From the NCBI RefSeq assembly GCF_005503625.1, contig NZ_SCMX01000026.1, positions 1 to 64,000 of the forward strand: 64,000 bases of DNA, written 5' to 3'. The number at the start of each line of letters is the position of its first letter. Position 1 is the first letter of the stretch. This DNA comes from Cupriavidus sp. 2SB (GTDB taxonomy: Bacteria > Pseudomonadota > Gammaproteobacteria > Burkholderiales > Burkholderiaceae). The notes below the pieces were generated by a model. That model searched no databases. It saw nothing but the letters and a program-made list of their open reading frames with translations, and was not told the origin of the DNA. Of the stretch, positions 1-8,048 are shown one piece after another. Position numbers and translations under genes: made by a program.

Positions 1-51
1 GCGCCGATGATAGTGCGGATACCCGTGTGAAAGTAGGTCATCGCCAGGCTC
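1..51 (+). rRNA. rrf: 5S ribosomal RNA, 3' end (cut by window edge)
   Basis: The first bases read as the conserved 3' portion of a bacterial 5S rRNA, including the GATGATAGTG and GAAAGTAGGTCATCGCCAGG segments. A terminator follows nine bases later. The 16S and 23S genes should lie upstream, outside the window, on the same strand. Confidence 0.9.
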
Positions 52-59
52 TTATGCCC

Positions 60-95
60 CAAAACCCCTCGACAGCTAACGCTGCGAGGGGTTTT
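60..95 (+). terminator. Rho-independent terminator of the rRNA operon
   Basis: An AAAACCCCTCG arm pairs with CGAGGGGTTTT around a 13-base loop, with a T-rich tail. It directly follows the 5S end and closes the rRNA operon. Confidence 0.9.
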
Positions 96-133
96 GTCTT
101 TGGGTTCCAGGTTTCCGATATGATCGTGAAGCA

Positions 134-448
134 ATGACAGACGAATCCGACCTCGAACAGCGCGAGGAGACGCCCTGGTTTCTTTACCTGATCGAATGCG
201 AAGGTGCATCGATCTATACCGGCATCACGATTGACGTGGCGCGGCGGTATGCGGCGCATGTTTCTGGAAGAGGTGCGAAATACACGCGTGCCCGTAAGCC
301 GATGCAATTGCTTGGATGGCTGGAGTTTCCGAACAAATCCGAGGCATTGAAGGCTGAAATCCGCATCAAACGGCTGACAGCGGCTCAGAAGCGGGCGTTG
401 GTCGGTGAGTTGAGGTCGGAACCCGCACAACAAAAAACGCCGGCATGA
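134..448 (+). CDS. GIY-YIG nuclease family protein
   Basis: A 104-residue protein made of one GIY-YIG endonuclease-like domain, similar in size to the YhbQ/UPF0213 group. The paired motif appears as FLYLIEC near residue 17 and IYTGITIDVARRY near residue 32, followed by an RARKP segment and a basic helix (EIRIKRLTAAQKRAL). Family members bind or nick DNA, but the cellular role of the single-domain form is poorly defined. It lies directly behind the rRNA operon on the same strand, separated by a terminator. Its stop codon lies inside the hairpin of its own terminator. Confidence 0.85.
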   Translation: MTDESDLEQREETPWFLYLIECEGASIYTGITIDVARRYAAHVSGRGAKYTRARKPMQLLGWLEFPNKSEALKAEIRIKRLTAAQKRALVGELRSEPAQQKTPA

Positions 449-462
449 CGCCGGCGTTTTTT
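432..462 (+). terminator. Terminator overlapping the GIY-YIG stop codon
   Basis: Perfect ACGCCGGC/GCCGGCGT stem with five-base loop, flanked by A6 and T6, so it can work on both strands. On the minus strand it also serves the 3' end of ohr. The TGA of the upstream gene is in the loop. Confidence 0.9.
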
Positions 463-488
463 GTTGGCGGTAAGCCCTGAGTCGTGTT

Positions 489-911
489 TTAGACCACGAT
501 CAGCGTTACCTCGATATTGCCGCGCGTGGCATTCGAATACGGGCAAACCTGGTGGGCTGCCTCGACCAACTTTTGGGCCGCTTCTTTTTCCATGCCCGGC
601 AGCGAAATCTTCAGCTCGGCCTGGATGCCGAAGCCTTGCGGAATCTGGCCGATACCGACGGCGCCTTCGATCTTGGCGTCGGGGGAAACGGTGATCTTTT
701 GCTGGCTGGCCACGAAACGGATCGCGCCAAGGAAACACGCTGAATAGCCAGCGGCGAACAGTTGCTCTGGGTTCAGCCCGTTGCCGGCGCCGCCCATTTC
801 CTTCGGCACCGCCAGCTTGACATCCAGTTGACCATCGGACGTCACCGCACGGCCGTCACGGCCACCGGTTGCGGAAGCATGGGCGGTGTAAAGGACTTTT
901 TCGAGTTTCAT
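489..911 (-). CDS. ohr: Organic hydroperoxide resistance protein Ohr
   Basis: A 140-residue Ohr-class thiol peroxidase that reduces organic and fatty-acid hydroperoxides in the cytoplasm, usually with lipoylated protein as electron donor. The two catalytic cysteines are visible at C59 (AAGYSACFLGA) and C123 (HQVCPYSNATRGN), and R18 fits the conserved Arg of the active site. The start at MKLEKVLY gives the normal family length; an upstream in-frame extension looks spurious. It lies 71 bp downstream of ohrR on the same strand and is probably co-transcribed from the operator-controlled promoter in front of ohrR. Confidence 0.93.
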   Translation of the reverse strand: MKLEKVLYTAHASATGGRDGRAVTSDGQLDVKLAVPKEMGGAGNGLNPEQLFAAGYSACFLGAIRFVASQQKITVSPDAKIEGAVGIGQIPQGFGIQAELKISLPGMEKEAAQKLVEAAHQVCPYSNATRGNIEVTLIVV

Positions 912-966
912 TTGTACGCTCCTGGGTAGTGCCCGTCGGGGGCAGTGTTCAACACGTTCAACAAAA

Positions 967-981
967 TGCCGGTAACCGGCA
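967..981. other. Short perfect palindrome between ohrR and ohr
   Basis: TGCCGGTAACCGGCA is a perfect 15-base palindrome in the 71 bp gap between the two genes. It overlaps the sequence before the ohrR stop and may be a small intercistronic hairpin. It does not resemble the OhrR operator upstream. Confidence 0.35.
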
Positions 982-982
982 G

Positions 983-1456
983 TCAATCTTCGGCCCGCGC
1001 CACTTCGAGCGTGGACCGCAAATCTTGCAGTCGCTTCGTCAGCGACTGGATTTCTTCAAGCGAGCACTGCGTGGCACACAAAATCTCTTCGGGGATCCCG
1101 GCTGCCGCCTGTCGCAGATTCCTGCCGGACTGAGTCAACGTCACCAGAACCCGACGCTCGTCGTCAGTATCTCTTTCTCGATGGACATATCCGGCTGCCT
1201 CCAGCCGCTTCAACAGCGGCGTCAACGTACCCGAGTCCAACTTCAGCTTCCCCCCTAAATCCGAGATCGTGATACCGCTCTGTTGCCACAACACAAGCAT
1301 GACGAGGTACTGCGGATAAGTGAGTCCAAGCTCACTGAGGATAGGCTTGTACATCTTGGTCATCGCCAACGATGCCGAATACAGCGCAAAGCACAGTTGC
1401 CGATCAAGCTCGAGCCAGTCTTCTGCAGGTGGTGGGATCGTCGTTTGCTTCGTCAT
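983..1456 (-). CDS. ohrR: Organic-peroxide sensing MarR-type repressor OhrR
   Basis: A 157-residue winged-helix repressor of the MarR family. With the start at MTKQTT the reactive cysteine falls at residue 22 (LDRQLCF) and a second cysteine at 127 (EEILCAT). This is the C22/C127 pair of two-cysteine OhrR proteins such as that of Xanthomonas, which supports both the identity and the start codon. The recognition region is around residues 62-105 (ISDLGGKLKLDSGTLTPLLKRLE, then the DDERR wing). Peroxide oxidises C22, a disulfide forms and the operator is released. A palindromic operator lies six bases upstream of the start. Confidence 0.92.
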   Translation of the reverse strand: MTKQTTIPPPAEDWLELDRQLCFALYSASLAMTKMYKPILSELGLTYPQYLVMLVLWQQSGITISDLGGKLKLDSGTLTPLLKRLEAAGYVHRERDTDDERRVLVTLTQSGRNLRQAAAGIPEEILCATQCSLEEIQSLTKRLQDLRSTLEVARAED

Positions 1457-1461
1457 GTAAG

Positions 1462-1496
1462 TTATCTTATACACAATTAGCTTGTGTGCAAGATAA
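1462..1496. promoter_or_regulatory. OhrR operator
   Basis: Inverted repeat with 15-base arms: TTATCTTATACACAA, five-base spacer, TTGTGTGCAAGATAA. Only two positions per arm fail to pair. It sits immediately upstream of ohrR, where autoregulation and control of the ohrR-ohr transcript would act. Confidence 0.8.
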
Positions 1497-1711
1497 AATT
1501 TCTATCAGTCCAATAGCGTTATAGAGAATAGGGGGCGCTCATGTCGGAGCCAAGTCGTACCTTACCCTCGCTGGGATGACCTGAAGGTGGATGCGGCAAT
1601 ACCTGAAGAGAAATTAGATCCTTTAAGTCTGGCTTAAGTGTGGCTACCTACGATGGCACTGTCGCGAAACGCCCGCATGCGGCGACGCCAACCAACGAAA
1701 GGAAAGCCACC

Positions 1712-3169
1712 ATGATTCGCCAGACTCTCGCCCGTACCGCCGTAGGTGTTGCAGCGCTTGCTGCGCTTGGCGGCGGTTATGCCTATCTGCAGAAGGACGC
1801 CATTACGCCGACGTTTGCTGCGCAAACGCCCGTCAGCGCTGCCCCTTTGGCTGTGGCCACGCCGACCGACTTCTCCGGCATCGTCGATCAGTACGGCCCC
1901 GCAGTGGTGAATATCAGCGTGACTGCCCGCGCGCAGCGTACCTCGGCGCAGGTGCCCTCGGGCATGGACCCTGATGATCCGCTGTTCCAGTTCTTCAAGC
2001 GCTTCGGCCCGCAATTCCAGGGGCCGCAGGGCGGCCAGCCGCAACTGGTAAGGGGCCTTGGCTCGGGCTTCATTGTCAGCTCCGATGGCCTGATTCTGAC
2101 GAACGCGCACGTGGTCGACAACGCCACCGAAGTCACCGTGAAGCTGACGGACCGCCGTGAATTCAAGGCCAAGGTGCTTGGCGTCGATCCGCAGAGCGAT
2201 ATCGCGGTGATCCGCATCGATGCGAAGGATCTGCCGACCGTCCGTCTGGGGGATCCGTCAAAAATCCGGGTGGGAGAGCCGGTCCTGGCCATCGGATCGC
2301 CCTACGGTTTCGAGAATACGGTGACCGCCGGCATCGTGAGTGCAAAGTCGCGCTCGCTGCCCGACGATACCTATGTGCCGTTCATCCAGACCGATGTGGC
2401 GGTGAACCCAGGCAACTCCGGTGGTCCGCTCTTCAATCAGCGCGGCGAAGTCATTGGCATCAACTCGCAGATCTACAGTCAGACCGGCGGCTATCAGGGC
2501 CTGTCGTTCGCGATACCGATCAACGTGGCGACCAAGGTCGAGCAGCAGTTGGTGGCACATGGCAAGGTGACACGCGGACGTCTCGGCATTTCGGTGCAGG
2601 AGGTCAACCAGGCGTTGGCGCAGTCATTCAACCTGCCAAAGCCGACGGGCGCATTGGTCAATTCCGTGGAGCCTGACAGCCCCGCGGCCAAGGCTGGCTT
2701 GAAGCCAGGAGACGTGATCGTGCAGCTTGGCGATGACAAGATCGACCATTCTGGCGACTTGCCAGAACATGTTGCCGATATTCGTCCGGGCACCGAGACC
2801 AGTCTCAAGATCATCCGCAAGGGCGAGCCGCTGACGCTGAGCGTCAAGGTGGGTGCTGTAAAGGAAGGCACCGTAGCGCAAGGCAAGAACGGCGGTGAAG
2901 CGGCCGGACGGCTCGGCCTGGCCGTGCGCCCGCTCTCGCCAGCAGAGCAACGCGGCAGCGGTATTGATAGCGGTCTGGTCGTCGAGGATGTGACTGGGCC
3001 CGCCGCCCGGGTTGGCATCCAGCAGGGCGATGTCATCCTGTCGCTCAATGGTACGCCAGTGACGTCGGCCGAGCAGTTGAGGGCGCTGGTGGCGAAGTCC
3101 GGCAAGCAAGTTGCGTTGTTGGTGCAACGTGACGACGCACGGATCTTCATCCCGCTCGACCTCGGCTGA
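1712..3169 (+). CDS. Do/HtrA-family periplasmic serine endoprotease
   Basis: A 485-residue DegP/DegQ/MucD-like protease for periplasmic protein quality control. An N-terminal hydrophobic signal or anchor is followed by a trypsin-like domain and two PDZ domains. The catalytic triad is readable: His in LTNAHVVDNA, Asp in PQSDIAVIRID, Ser in NPGNSGGPLF. The first PDZ starts near GRLGISVQEV and the second near GRLGLAVRPL. The ATG at 1712 was chosen because it follows an AAAGGAAAG ribosome-binding site and begins the signal sequence; an in-frame start 72 bp upstream lacks one. The gene stands alone. Confidence 0.93.
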   Translation: MIRQTLARTAVGVAALAALGGGYAYLQKDAITPTFAAQTPVSAAPLAVATPTDFSGIVDQYGPAVVNISVTARAQRTSAQVPSGMDPDDPLFQFFKRFGPQFQGPQGGQPQLVRGLGSGFIVSSDGLILTNAHVVDNATEVTVKLTDRREFKAKVLGVDPQSDIAVIRIDAKDLPTVRLGDPSKIRVGEPVLAIGSPYGFENTVTAGIVSAKSRSLPDDTYVPFIQTDVAVNPGNSGGPLFNQRGEVIGINSQIYSQTGGYQGLSFAIPINVATKVEQQLVAHGKVTRGRLGISVQEVNQALAQSFNLPKPTGALVNSVEPDSPAAKAGLKPGDVIVQLGDDKIDHSGDLPEHVADIRPGTETSLKIIRKGEPLTLSVKVGAVKEGTVAQGKNGGEAAGRLGLAVRPLSPAEQRGSGIDSGLVVEDVTGPAARVGIQQGDVILSLNGTPVTSAEQLRALVAKSGKQVALLVQRDDARIFIPLDLG

Positions 3170-3236
3170 TCGCTGCATCGGCCACGCGGTATACGTGCCA
3201 CTCCAGCATGTAGATCGCAGCTGAGTCGCAGGTACA

Positions 3237-3280
3237 GCGGGCGTATACGCACCTCACCAACGAACTGCGTATACGCCCGC
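3237..3280. repeat. Inverted repeat with 15-bp perfect arms
   Basis: GCGGGCGTATACGCA and its exact reverse complement are separated by 14 bases. There is no T-tract, so it is not a standard terminator. Each arm holds a GCGTATACGC palindrome, and a third GTATACG lies at about 3189. It sits about 70 bp behind the protease gene. Confidence 0.75.
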
Positions 3281-3428
3281 AAACCGTTGCTACAGGCGGA
3301 TTTCGGGGCGACAAAACGCCCCAATGCGGCGCGCAAACAGGTATCATCTCGACTGCGATGCTCGAAGCGAGTGGTGACTCACGTCACCATGCTAGGTTCT
3401 TGCTCAATCGACAGAAGAAGGATGTCTA

Positions 3429-3752
3429 ATGCAGTTGGATTTCAACCGCGCCCCTATCTCGCCGGTCACCGACCTGGCGCGGCGGCTGTCACCAGCCGCT
3501 GCCAAGCCGACCACTCGTCGGCGCAAGAAGGAAGTCCCGCCCCACTGGGAGCGTGGCTACCGCTCCCACTACTACCGCAGTGAACGTGGCGACAAGCTTG
3601 GCGAAGTCCGCTTGTCCGATCGTGGCGACCTGCCCGTGGTGTACCACTGGGCAGCGGGTAACTATTCCGGCGCGGAAGGTTCGCTTGCGCATGCACGTGC
3701 GCGCGTGGAAGAAACCGTGGGTTTCGGCATGCGCCAGATGTCGCTGTTTTGA
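3429..3752 (+). CDS. Small conserved basic protein of unknown function
   Basis: A 107-residue protein with no family I recognise. It has a basic stretch (TTRRRKKEVPPHWERGYRSHYYR) near residues 29-50 and an otherwise polar, soluble composition; no signal peptide or membrane segment is seen. An AGAAGAAGGA ribosome-binding site precedes the ATG, and codon use matches the neighbouring genes, so it is probably real. It stands between the Do protease and the convergent efflux operon. Confidence 0.7.
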   Translation: MQLDFNRAPISPVTDLARRLSPAAAKPTTRRRKKEVPPHWERGYRSHYYRSERGDKLGEVRLSDRGDLPVVYHWAAGNYSGAEGSLAHARARVEETVGFGMRQMSLF

Positions 3753-3855
3753 GTCGGCATTGACGCGCTGCTGGGTGGCGACTCCAGCGCGAACGTAGTA
3801 CCTCTCACCGTAGTTCAGTAGTTCCGTTGCCCTGCAACGCTCCACATCCGCCCGG

Positions 3856-5433
3856 CTAGTCGAGCCGGCGCTGCATCAGCATGAAGACCGCTGCCAGCAC
3901 GGCAATCGCGGCAATCAACCGGTAGAGATCCTCGCAGGCAATCAATCGTGCCTGTTGATCGACGATGGCCGCCATCTGGGCGAGCGCACCGGCGTGGGCC
4001 TGTCCGGCATCGAACCCGCGCGCGACCAGTGCCGCCTGCGCGGCGTCCATCCATTGCGCGGTTTCGGCTGGCCGTTGGCCCACGGCATGTACCAGGCTCG
4101 TGTGCACCGCGAACTGCCGGTTCTGTAGCAGCACCGCGCCTATCGCCGAAGCGAACGAACTGGCGATCTGCCGGACCAGGTTCTTGCTGCGATAGCCGTG
4201 CCCGAAATCCTCGCCTTTCAGCGAACTGAACGTGATGCCCGCAATGGGGATGATGACCATCACACCGAACAGCCCCTTGGCCACAAGGCCGGGTACCAGC
4301 GCAGCGGGTCCGACGCTGGGCGACATGATCGAGAACCACATCATCGCGCCGGCCATCAGCAGCAGGCCAGCCACCATCACGGGCTTCTTGTGGGTCAGTC
4401 GGCGCGCCACGCGCAGATAGAACCAAATGCCGGCAAGGCTGATGAGCGCGGCAAAGGTGTTGAGCCAGCCGGTGGTCGCCAGCGGAAAGCCGAGCGCCTG
4501 TTCAGCGTAGATCGGGAACACGTAGCTGCTCAGGTTGCTGATCATGTAGTAGATGAAGTACATCGCCAGGCCAGCGATATAGACCGGCTGGCGCAGCGCA
4601 CGCAGATGGAGTACGGGCGCGGCGTGGTGCCATTGGTGCCAAAGGAAGACGCCGAGCAGTGCCAGTGCGATCCCGCCGGTGACCGTCACACGCAACGGGT
4701 GCGAGAAGATATCGAAGCGCGCTTCGGTCATGGCCGCTTGCAGGGCTACGATGGCAACACCGAACAGCAGCAGCGGCACGAGTGCGGGACCTTCCGTATC
4801 ATCCCGCGGCTCGGCATCGGGTAGCAGCAACCACGCGCCTGCCGTTGCCAGCGCGGCAAAGGGCAGCACGCCATAGAACACGTCCTGCCAGACACCGTGC
4901 TCGATCAGCTCTGCGGCAAAAGCCGGCGCCAGCGCCGAGGCGCCAAAGATGCCGAGCATGAAGATGCGCGATGCGCGCGGACGGTCAACGGGCGCGAACA
5001 TCAGGTTGACCAGGATACGGCAACTCGTGAAGAGCGCGCCACCGCCCACGCCCTGCATGAAGCGGGCAAGCACCAGTTGCTGCAGACCCGTGCTGGTGGC
5101 GGCCACCAGTGTGCCGGCCATGAACAGCAGCAGCGATGCGGTCAGGTAGCGACGATAACCGAAACGCTGCGCCAGCCACTGCTGCTTCAGGATCATCATC
5201 ATGCTGCCCACTGCGTAGGCGGCCTGCACGAGCGCGAAGCTGCGCGGGTCGGCGGAGATCCCGCCCACGATATGGCTCGATGCAAACACGAACATGATGT
5301 TCTCGAGGAACTCCACGCCCGTTGCCAGCGCCAGCAGCATCATCATCAAGGTCTGGCGTTGCGGGCGGCTCAGCATCCTCAGCCAGCGAAAGCCGGCGCG
5401 CACGCGTCGCCATGGCCTGGTTGCCACATTCAC
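3856..5433 (-). CDS. MFS drug/solute efflux transporter (DHA2-like)
   Basis: A 525-residue inner-membrane transporter of the major facilitator superfamily. Its length and number of hydrophobic segments fit the 14-helix DHA2 (EmrB-like) group. The conserved inter-helix motif region reads AQRFGYRRYLTAS, and a helix-5-like stretch reads RFMQGVGGGALFTSC. The start overlaps the stop of the upstream MarR gene by four bases (ATGA), so the two form one operon and the transporter is expected to be derepressed by a ligand of that regulator. The substrate cannot be read from sequence. Confidence 0.85.
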   Translation of the reverse strand: MNVATRPWRRVRAGFRWLRMLSRPQRQTLMMMLLALATGVEFLENIMFVFASSHIVGGISADPRSFALVQAAYAVGSMMMILKQQWLAQRFGYRRYLTASLLLFMAGTLVAATSTGLQQLVLARFMQGVGGGALFTSCRILVNLMFAPVDRPRASRIFMLGIFGASALAPAFAAELIEHGVWQDVFYGVLPFAALATAGAWLLLPDAEPRDDTEGPALVPLLLFGVAIVALQAAMTEARFDIFSHPLRVTVTGGIALALLGVFLWHQWHHAAPVLHLRALRQPVYIAGLAMYFIYYMISNLSSYVFPIYAEQALGFPLATTGWLNTFAALISLAGIWFYLRVARRLTHKKPVMVAGLLLMAGAMMWFSIMSPSVGPAALVPGLVAKGLFGVMVIIPIAGITFSSLKGEDFGHGYRSKNLVRQIASSFASAIGAVLLQNRQFAVHTSLVHAVGQRPAETAQWMDAAQAALVARGFDAGQAHAGALAQMAAIVDQQARLIACEDLYRLIAAIAVLAAVFMLMQRRLD

Positions 5434-5927
5434 GGCTTGGCCGCCTCCAGCTCGGCGAGGTGGCTATGGAGCGTGGTCAGCCCGCGGATAGTCGTAGCCA
5501 GTTCCGTCTTGCCGAGCGGCCCCCATGCCTCGGCATAGGCCGCATGCACGACGGGCACCGCGCGTTTCAGCAAGGCACGCGCAGCAGGCGTCAGACTCAG
5601 TTCGAGGCTGCGGCGGTCATGGGCGGCCGGCTTGCGTCGCACCAGTCCGCGCGTTTCCAGTCCATCGACAAGCCGTGTCATCTGCGTGCGCGTGGCATCG
5701 ATCGACATGCCGAGTTCGGACGGCATGGTGGGCTCGCTGGCGTCGATGGCGAGCATGCTGATCACCAGGTACTGGTTCAGGTCCAGATCATAGGGGGCGA
5801 GCGCACGTTCGATATGCTGGCGCATCAGTCGAGCCGAGCGCAGCAACAGGCGTGAGGCGAGGATCAGGTCGCGCGGCGCGTCGGGATTGTCGGCGCAAAA
5901 ACGGTCGATGCGGCGTTCAAACGACAT
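5430..5927 (-). CDS. MarR-family regulator of the adjacent efflux gene
   Basis: A 165-residue MarR repressor with the winged helix-turn-helix around residues 55-105 (SELGMSIDATRTQMTRLVDGLE, then KPAAHDRRS in the wing). It is the first gene of a two-gene operon with the MFS transporter, joined by an ATGA overlap. A near-perfect 29-bp palindrome a few bases upstream is the likely autoregulatory operator. The inducing ligand is unknown. Confidence 0.88.
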   Translation of the reverse strand: MSFERRIDRFCADNPDAPRDLILASRLLLRSARLMRQHIERALAPYDLDLNQYLVISMLAIDASEPTMPSELGMSIDATRTQMTRLVDGLETRGLVRRKPAAHDRRSLELSLTPAARALLKRAVPVVHAAYAEAWGPLGKTELATTIRGLTTLHSHLAELEAAKP

Positions 5928-5930
5928 GTT

Positions 5931-5959
5931 GTTTCATTCGTAATAGTTACGGATGAAAC
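5931..5959. promoter_or_regulatory. Operator of the MarR/MFS operon
   Basis: GTTTCATTCGTAA and TTACGGATGAAAC form 13-base arms around TAG, with one mismatch. The site begins four bases upstream of the marR start codon. Its size and symmetry are typical of MarR-family operators. Confidence 0.75.
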
Positions 5960-6023
5960 TATATGCCTCGTCATGCCGATCGGCAAGGCATCGCTGCATA
6001 GACAGATTGATCGGCTGGCCGAA

Positions 6024-8048
6024 CTATCTGAGCGCGGCAGCGAGCTCGCGCAGTGCCGCGCGCAGGCGCGCGGCGGACCTGGCGGCCTGATCAGCATCAC
6101 CATTCGCCAATCCGTAGCGCCAGTCGACGTAGCCATCTGTGAAGGCACGCACCGCCGTTGCCGCGCGGGGGAGGGCGGTTGCGGCGCGGGTGCCGAAGTC
6201 GATGGGTCCTTCGGAGACGCCTCGCGTGCAACCGTGGCGCGCAAGCGTCGCGCAGAAGCGCTCGTAGAGCGCCTGCACCGGTTCCACGCGGCGACGTCGC
6301 AGCCACATCGGGAGCAGAGCCAAGAGGCTCAACACCGCCATGCCAACTGCCAGCACGCTGGGCAACTGATTGCCGAGTCCCGCCAGTTCGAGCAGTCGCT
6401 GCTGCTGGCCGCGATCGTAATCGAGGACCCAGCGCTGCCAGCGATAGGTCAGGCCGTCGATGCCCCAGCGGATGTCACGCAGCCAGCCGGGCGCGCGCAG
6501 ATCGCGCAAGGCGCCGATTTCTTCGCCGGCCAGCGCCGCGTCCACGCCATCTTCCACGCGGCTCGGTGCCACCGCGCTGGTGGGGTCCACTCGCACCCAG
6601 CCCCGGTCTTGCAGCCATACTTCGGCCCATGCATGCGCGTCGGATTGCCGGATGACGTAGTGCTTGCCGACGGGGTTGTACTCGCCACCCTGGTAGCCGG
6701 TCACCACGCGGGCGGGCACGCCGGCGGCGCGCATCAGGAACACGAAGCTGCTGGCGTAGTGCTCGCAGAAGCCCCGTCGGGTATCGAATATGAAGCTGTC
6801 CACCTGCTGGCCGCCGAGCAGCGGGGGCGACAACGTATAGGCGAACGGCGACGATGCGAACAACCGCATTGCGGCCTGCACGCGCTGCCACGGATCGGCG
6901 TACTCGCGCGCCCAGTCGGCGGCCAGGGCGCGGCTGCGCGGATTGCCTTCCGGCAGCGCAAGGGAAAGCCGCAGCGTGCGCCGCGTCAGTGGCTGGGACG
7001 CGCCACCCAGCGTCGACTGTGCGCGGTATCGGAGGGTGCGTTCCACGGGCGTGCGTGCGAAGAATTCGTCGTCGGCGGACGAGCGTGCGCCCAGATTCTC
7101 CGAGATGGCCACGCCACGGTCCAGCAGATAGAGCCACGACTTGTGCGTGGGTTCGAGCGTAACGTTGTACTCGCGCACGTCCGGGGCGAGCGCCGCAGCG
7201 CCCTCGTCTCCCTCATCGACGAGCGAGGGTGCTTCACGCAATGGTGGATTGGCATCGAGCCGCCACACCTGCCCGTCGTACTCCCACATCACCAGCGCAC
7301 GCCAGTAGAGCGCGCTGGCGGGCAGGGGATCGCCGACGATGTCGGCGCGAAATGCCACATCGGGCGAGCGGATCAGATGACCGATGCTGCCGGGCTTCAT
7401 CGTGTCGCCGATGCCCATGCGTCCGGTAGGTTCCGACTGCGGCAGGCGCCACAGCGGATGATCGAGGCGCGGAAACAGTACGAACAGGCACAGCGCCCAT
7501 GGCAGGCCGAACAGCGCCATGCGGCCGAGCAGCGGCCAGATGGCAAGCCGCTCGCGGGCTTCGGGATGATGGAACAGCAGCCAGTTGCGCAAGATCCACG
7601 TGCCGATGGCCATGCTGTAGAGCGCCAGCCAGAAAGGCTGTTCCGCCAGATACAGCGTGAGCAGAAGATAGAAGGAGAGTTGCGTGACCAGCGTGGCATC
7701 GGCCAGCGCGCGTGTCTCCATCAACTTGAGGATGACAAAGGCCGCGAGCAGCGCCACGCAGAGTTCGCGGCCCAGGCTGCCGCCCGCCTGCCAGACCAGC
7801 GCGGCGGCGATGACGAGTACCAGCATGGCCGTCACGCCAATCATCAGCTTCGATGGCAGCGGCGCCCGCTGCCGCCACAACAGCCAGCGCCAGCCGAGCA
7901 GCAACAGGAGCAGCAGGCTGATCGACACGGGCAGCGTGCGGGCCTGGGGCACGAGCACCAGCGCTAGCTGGCCGATCAGCATGCCGTGCTCCTGATGGCC
8001 GAGCGGGCGTGGCGGTGCCTTTGTCGTCTTGGTTGCCCGGGCCGTCAT
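6024..8048 (-). CDS. TgpA-like membrane transglutaminase (DUF3488/TgpA)
   Basis: A 674-residue protein with a block of membrane segments in about residues 20-190 and a large periplasmic transglutaminase-like domain after that. A catalytic Cys-His-Asp triad is visible: C in RRGFCEHYASS, H in SDAHAWAEVW, D in VRVDPTSA. Another membrane segment follows (LPSVLAVGMAVLSLLALLP) and then a C-terminal cytoplasmic tail. TgpA of Pseudomonas is an essential protein of this type. The start was placed at the ATG that overlaps the stop of the DUF58 gene by four bases, giving a coupled moxR-DUF58-tgpA operon. Confidence 0.9.
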   Translation of the reverse strand: MTARATKTTKAPPRPLGHQEHGMLIGQLALVLVPQARTLPVSISLLLLLLLGWRWLLWRQRAPLPSKLMIGVTAMLVLVIAAALVWQAGGSLGRELCVALLAAFVILKLMETRALADATLVTQLSFYLLLTLYLAEQPFWLALYSMAIGTWILRNWLLFHHPEARERLAIWPLLGRMALFGLPWALCLFVLFPRLDHPLWRLPQSEPTGRMGIGDTMKPGSIGHLIRSPDVAFRADIVGDPLPASALYWRALVMWEYDGQVWRLDANPPLREAPSLVDEGDEGAAALAPDVREYNVTLEPTHKSWLYLLDRGVAISENLGARSSADDEFFARTPVERTLRYRAQSTLGGASQPLTRRTLRLSLALPEGNPRSRALAADWAREYADPWQRVQAAMRLFASSPFAYTLSPPLLGGQQVDSFIFDTRRGFCEHYASSFVFLMRAAGVPARVVTGYQGGEYNPVGKHYVIRQSDAHAWAEVWLQDRGWVRVDPTSAVAPSRVEDGVDAALAGEEIGALRDLRAPGWLRDIRWGIDGLTYRWQRWVLDYDRGQQQRLLELAGLGNQLPSVLAVGMAVLSLLALLPMWLRRRRVEPVQALYERFCATLARHGCTRGVSEGPIDFGTRAATALPRAATAVRAFTDGYVDWRYGLANGDADQAARSAARLRAALRELAAALR

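Noticed and set aside
5973..7967. Plus-strand open frame of 664 codons opposite tgpA
   Set aside because: Composition (His, Gln, Arg rich) is typical of an antisense shadow; tgpA has its full catalytic triad and operon context.
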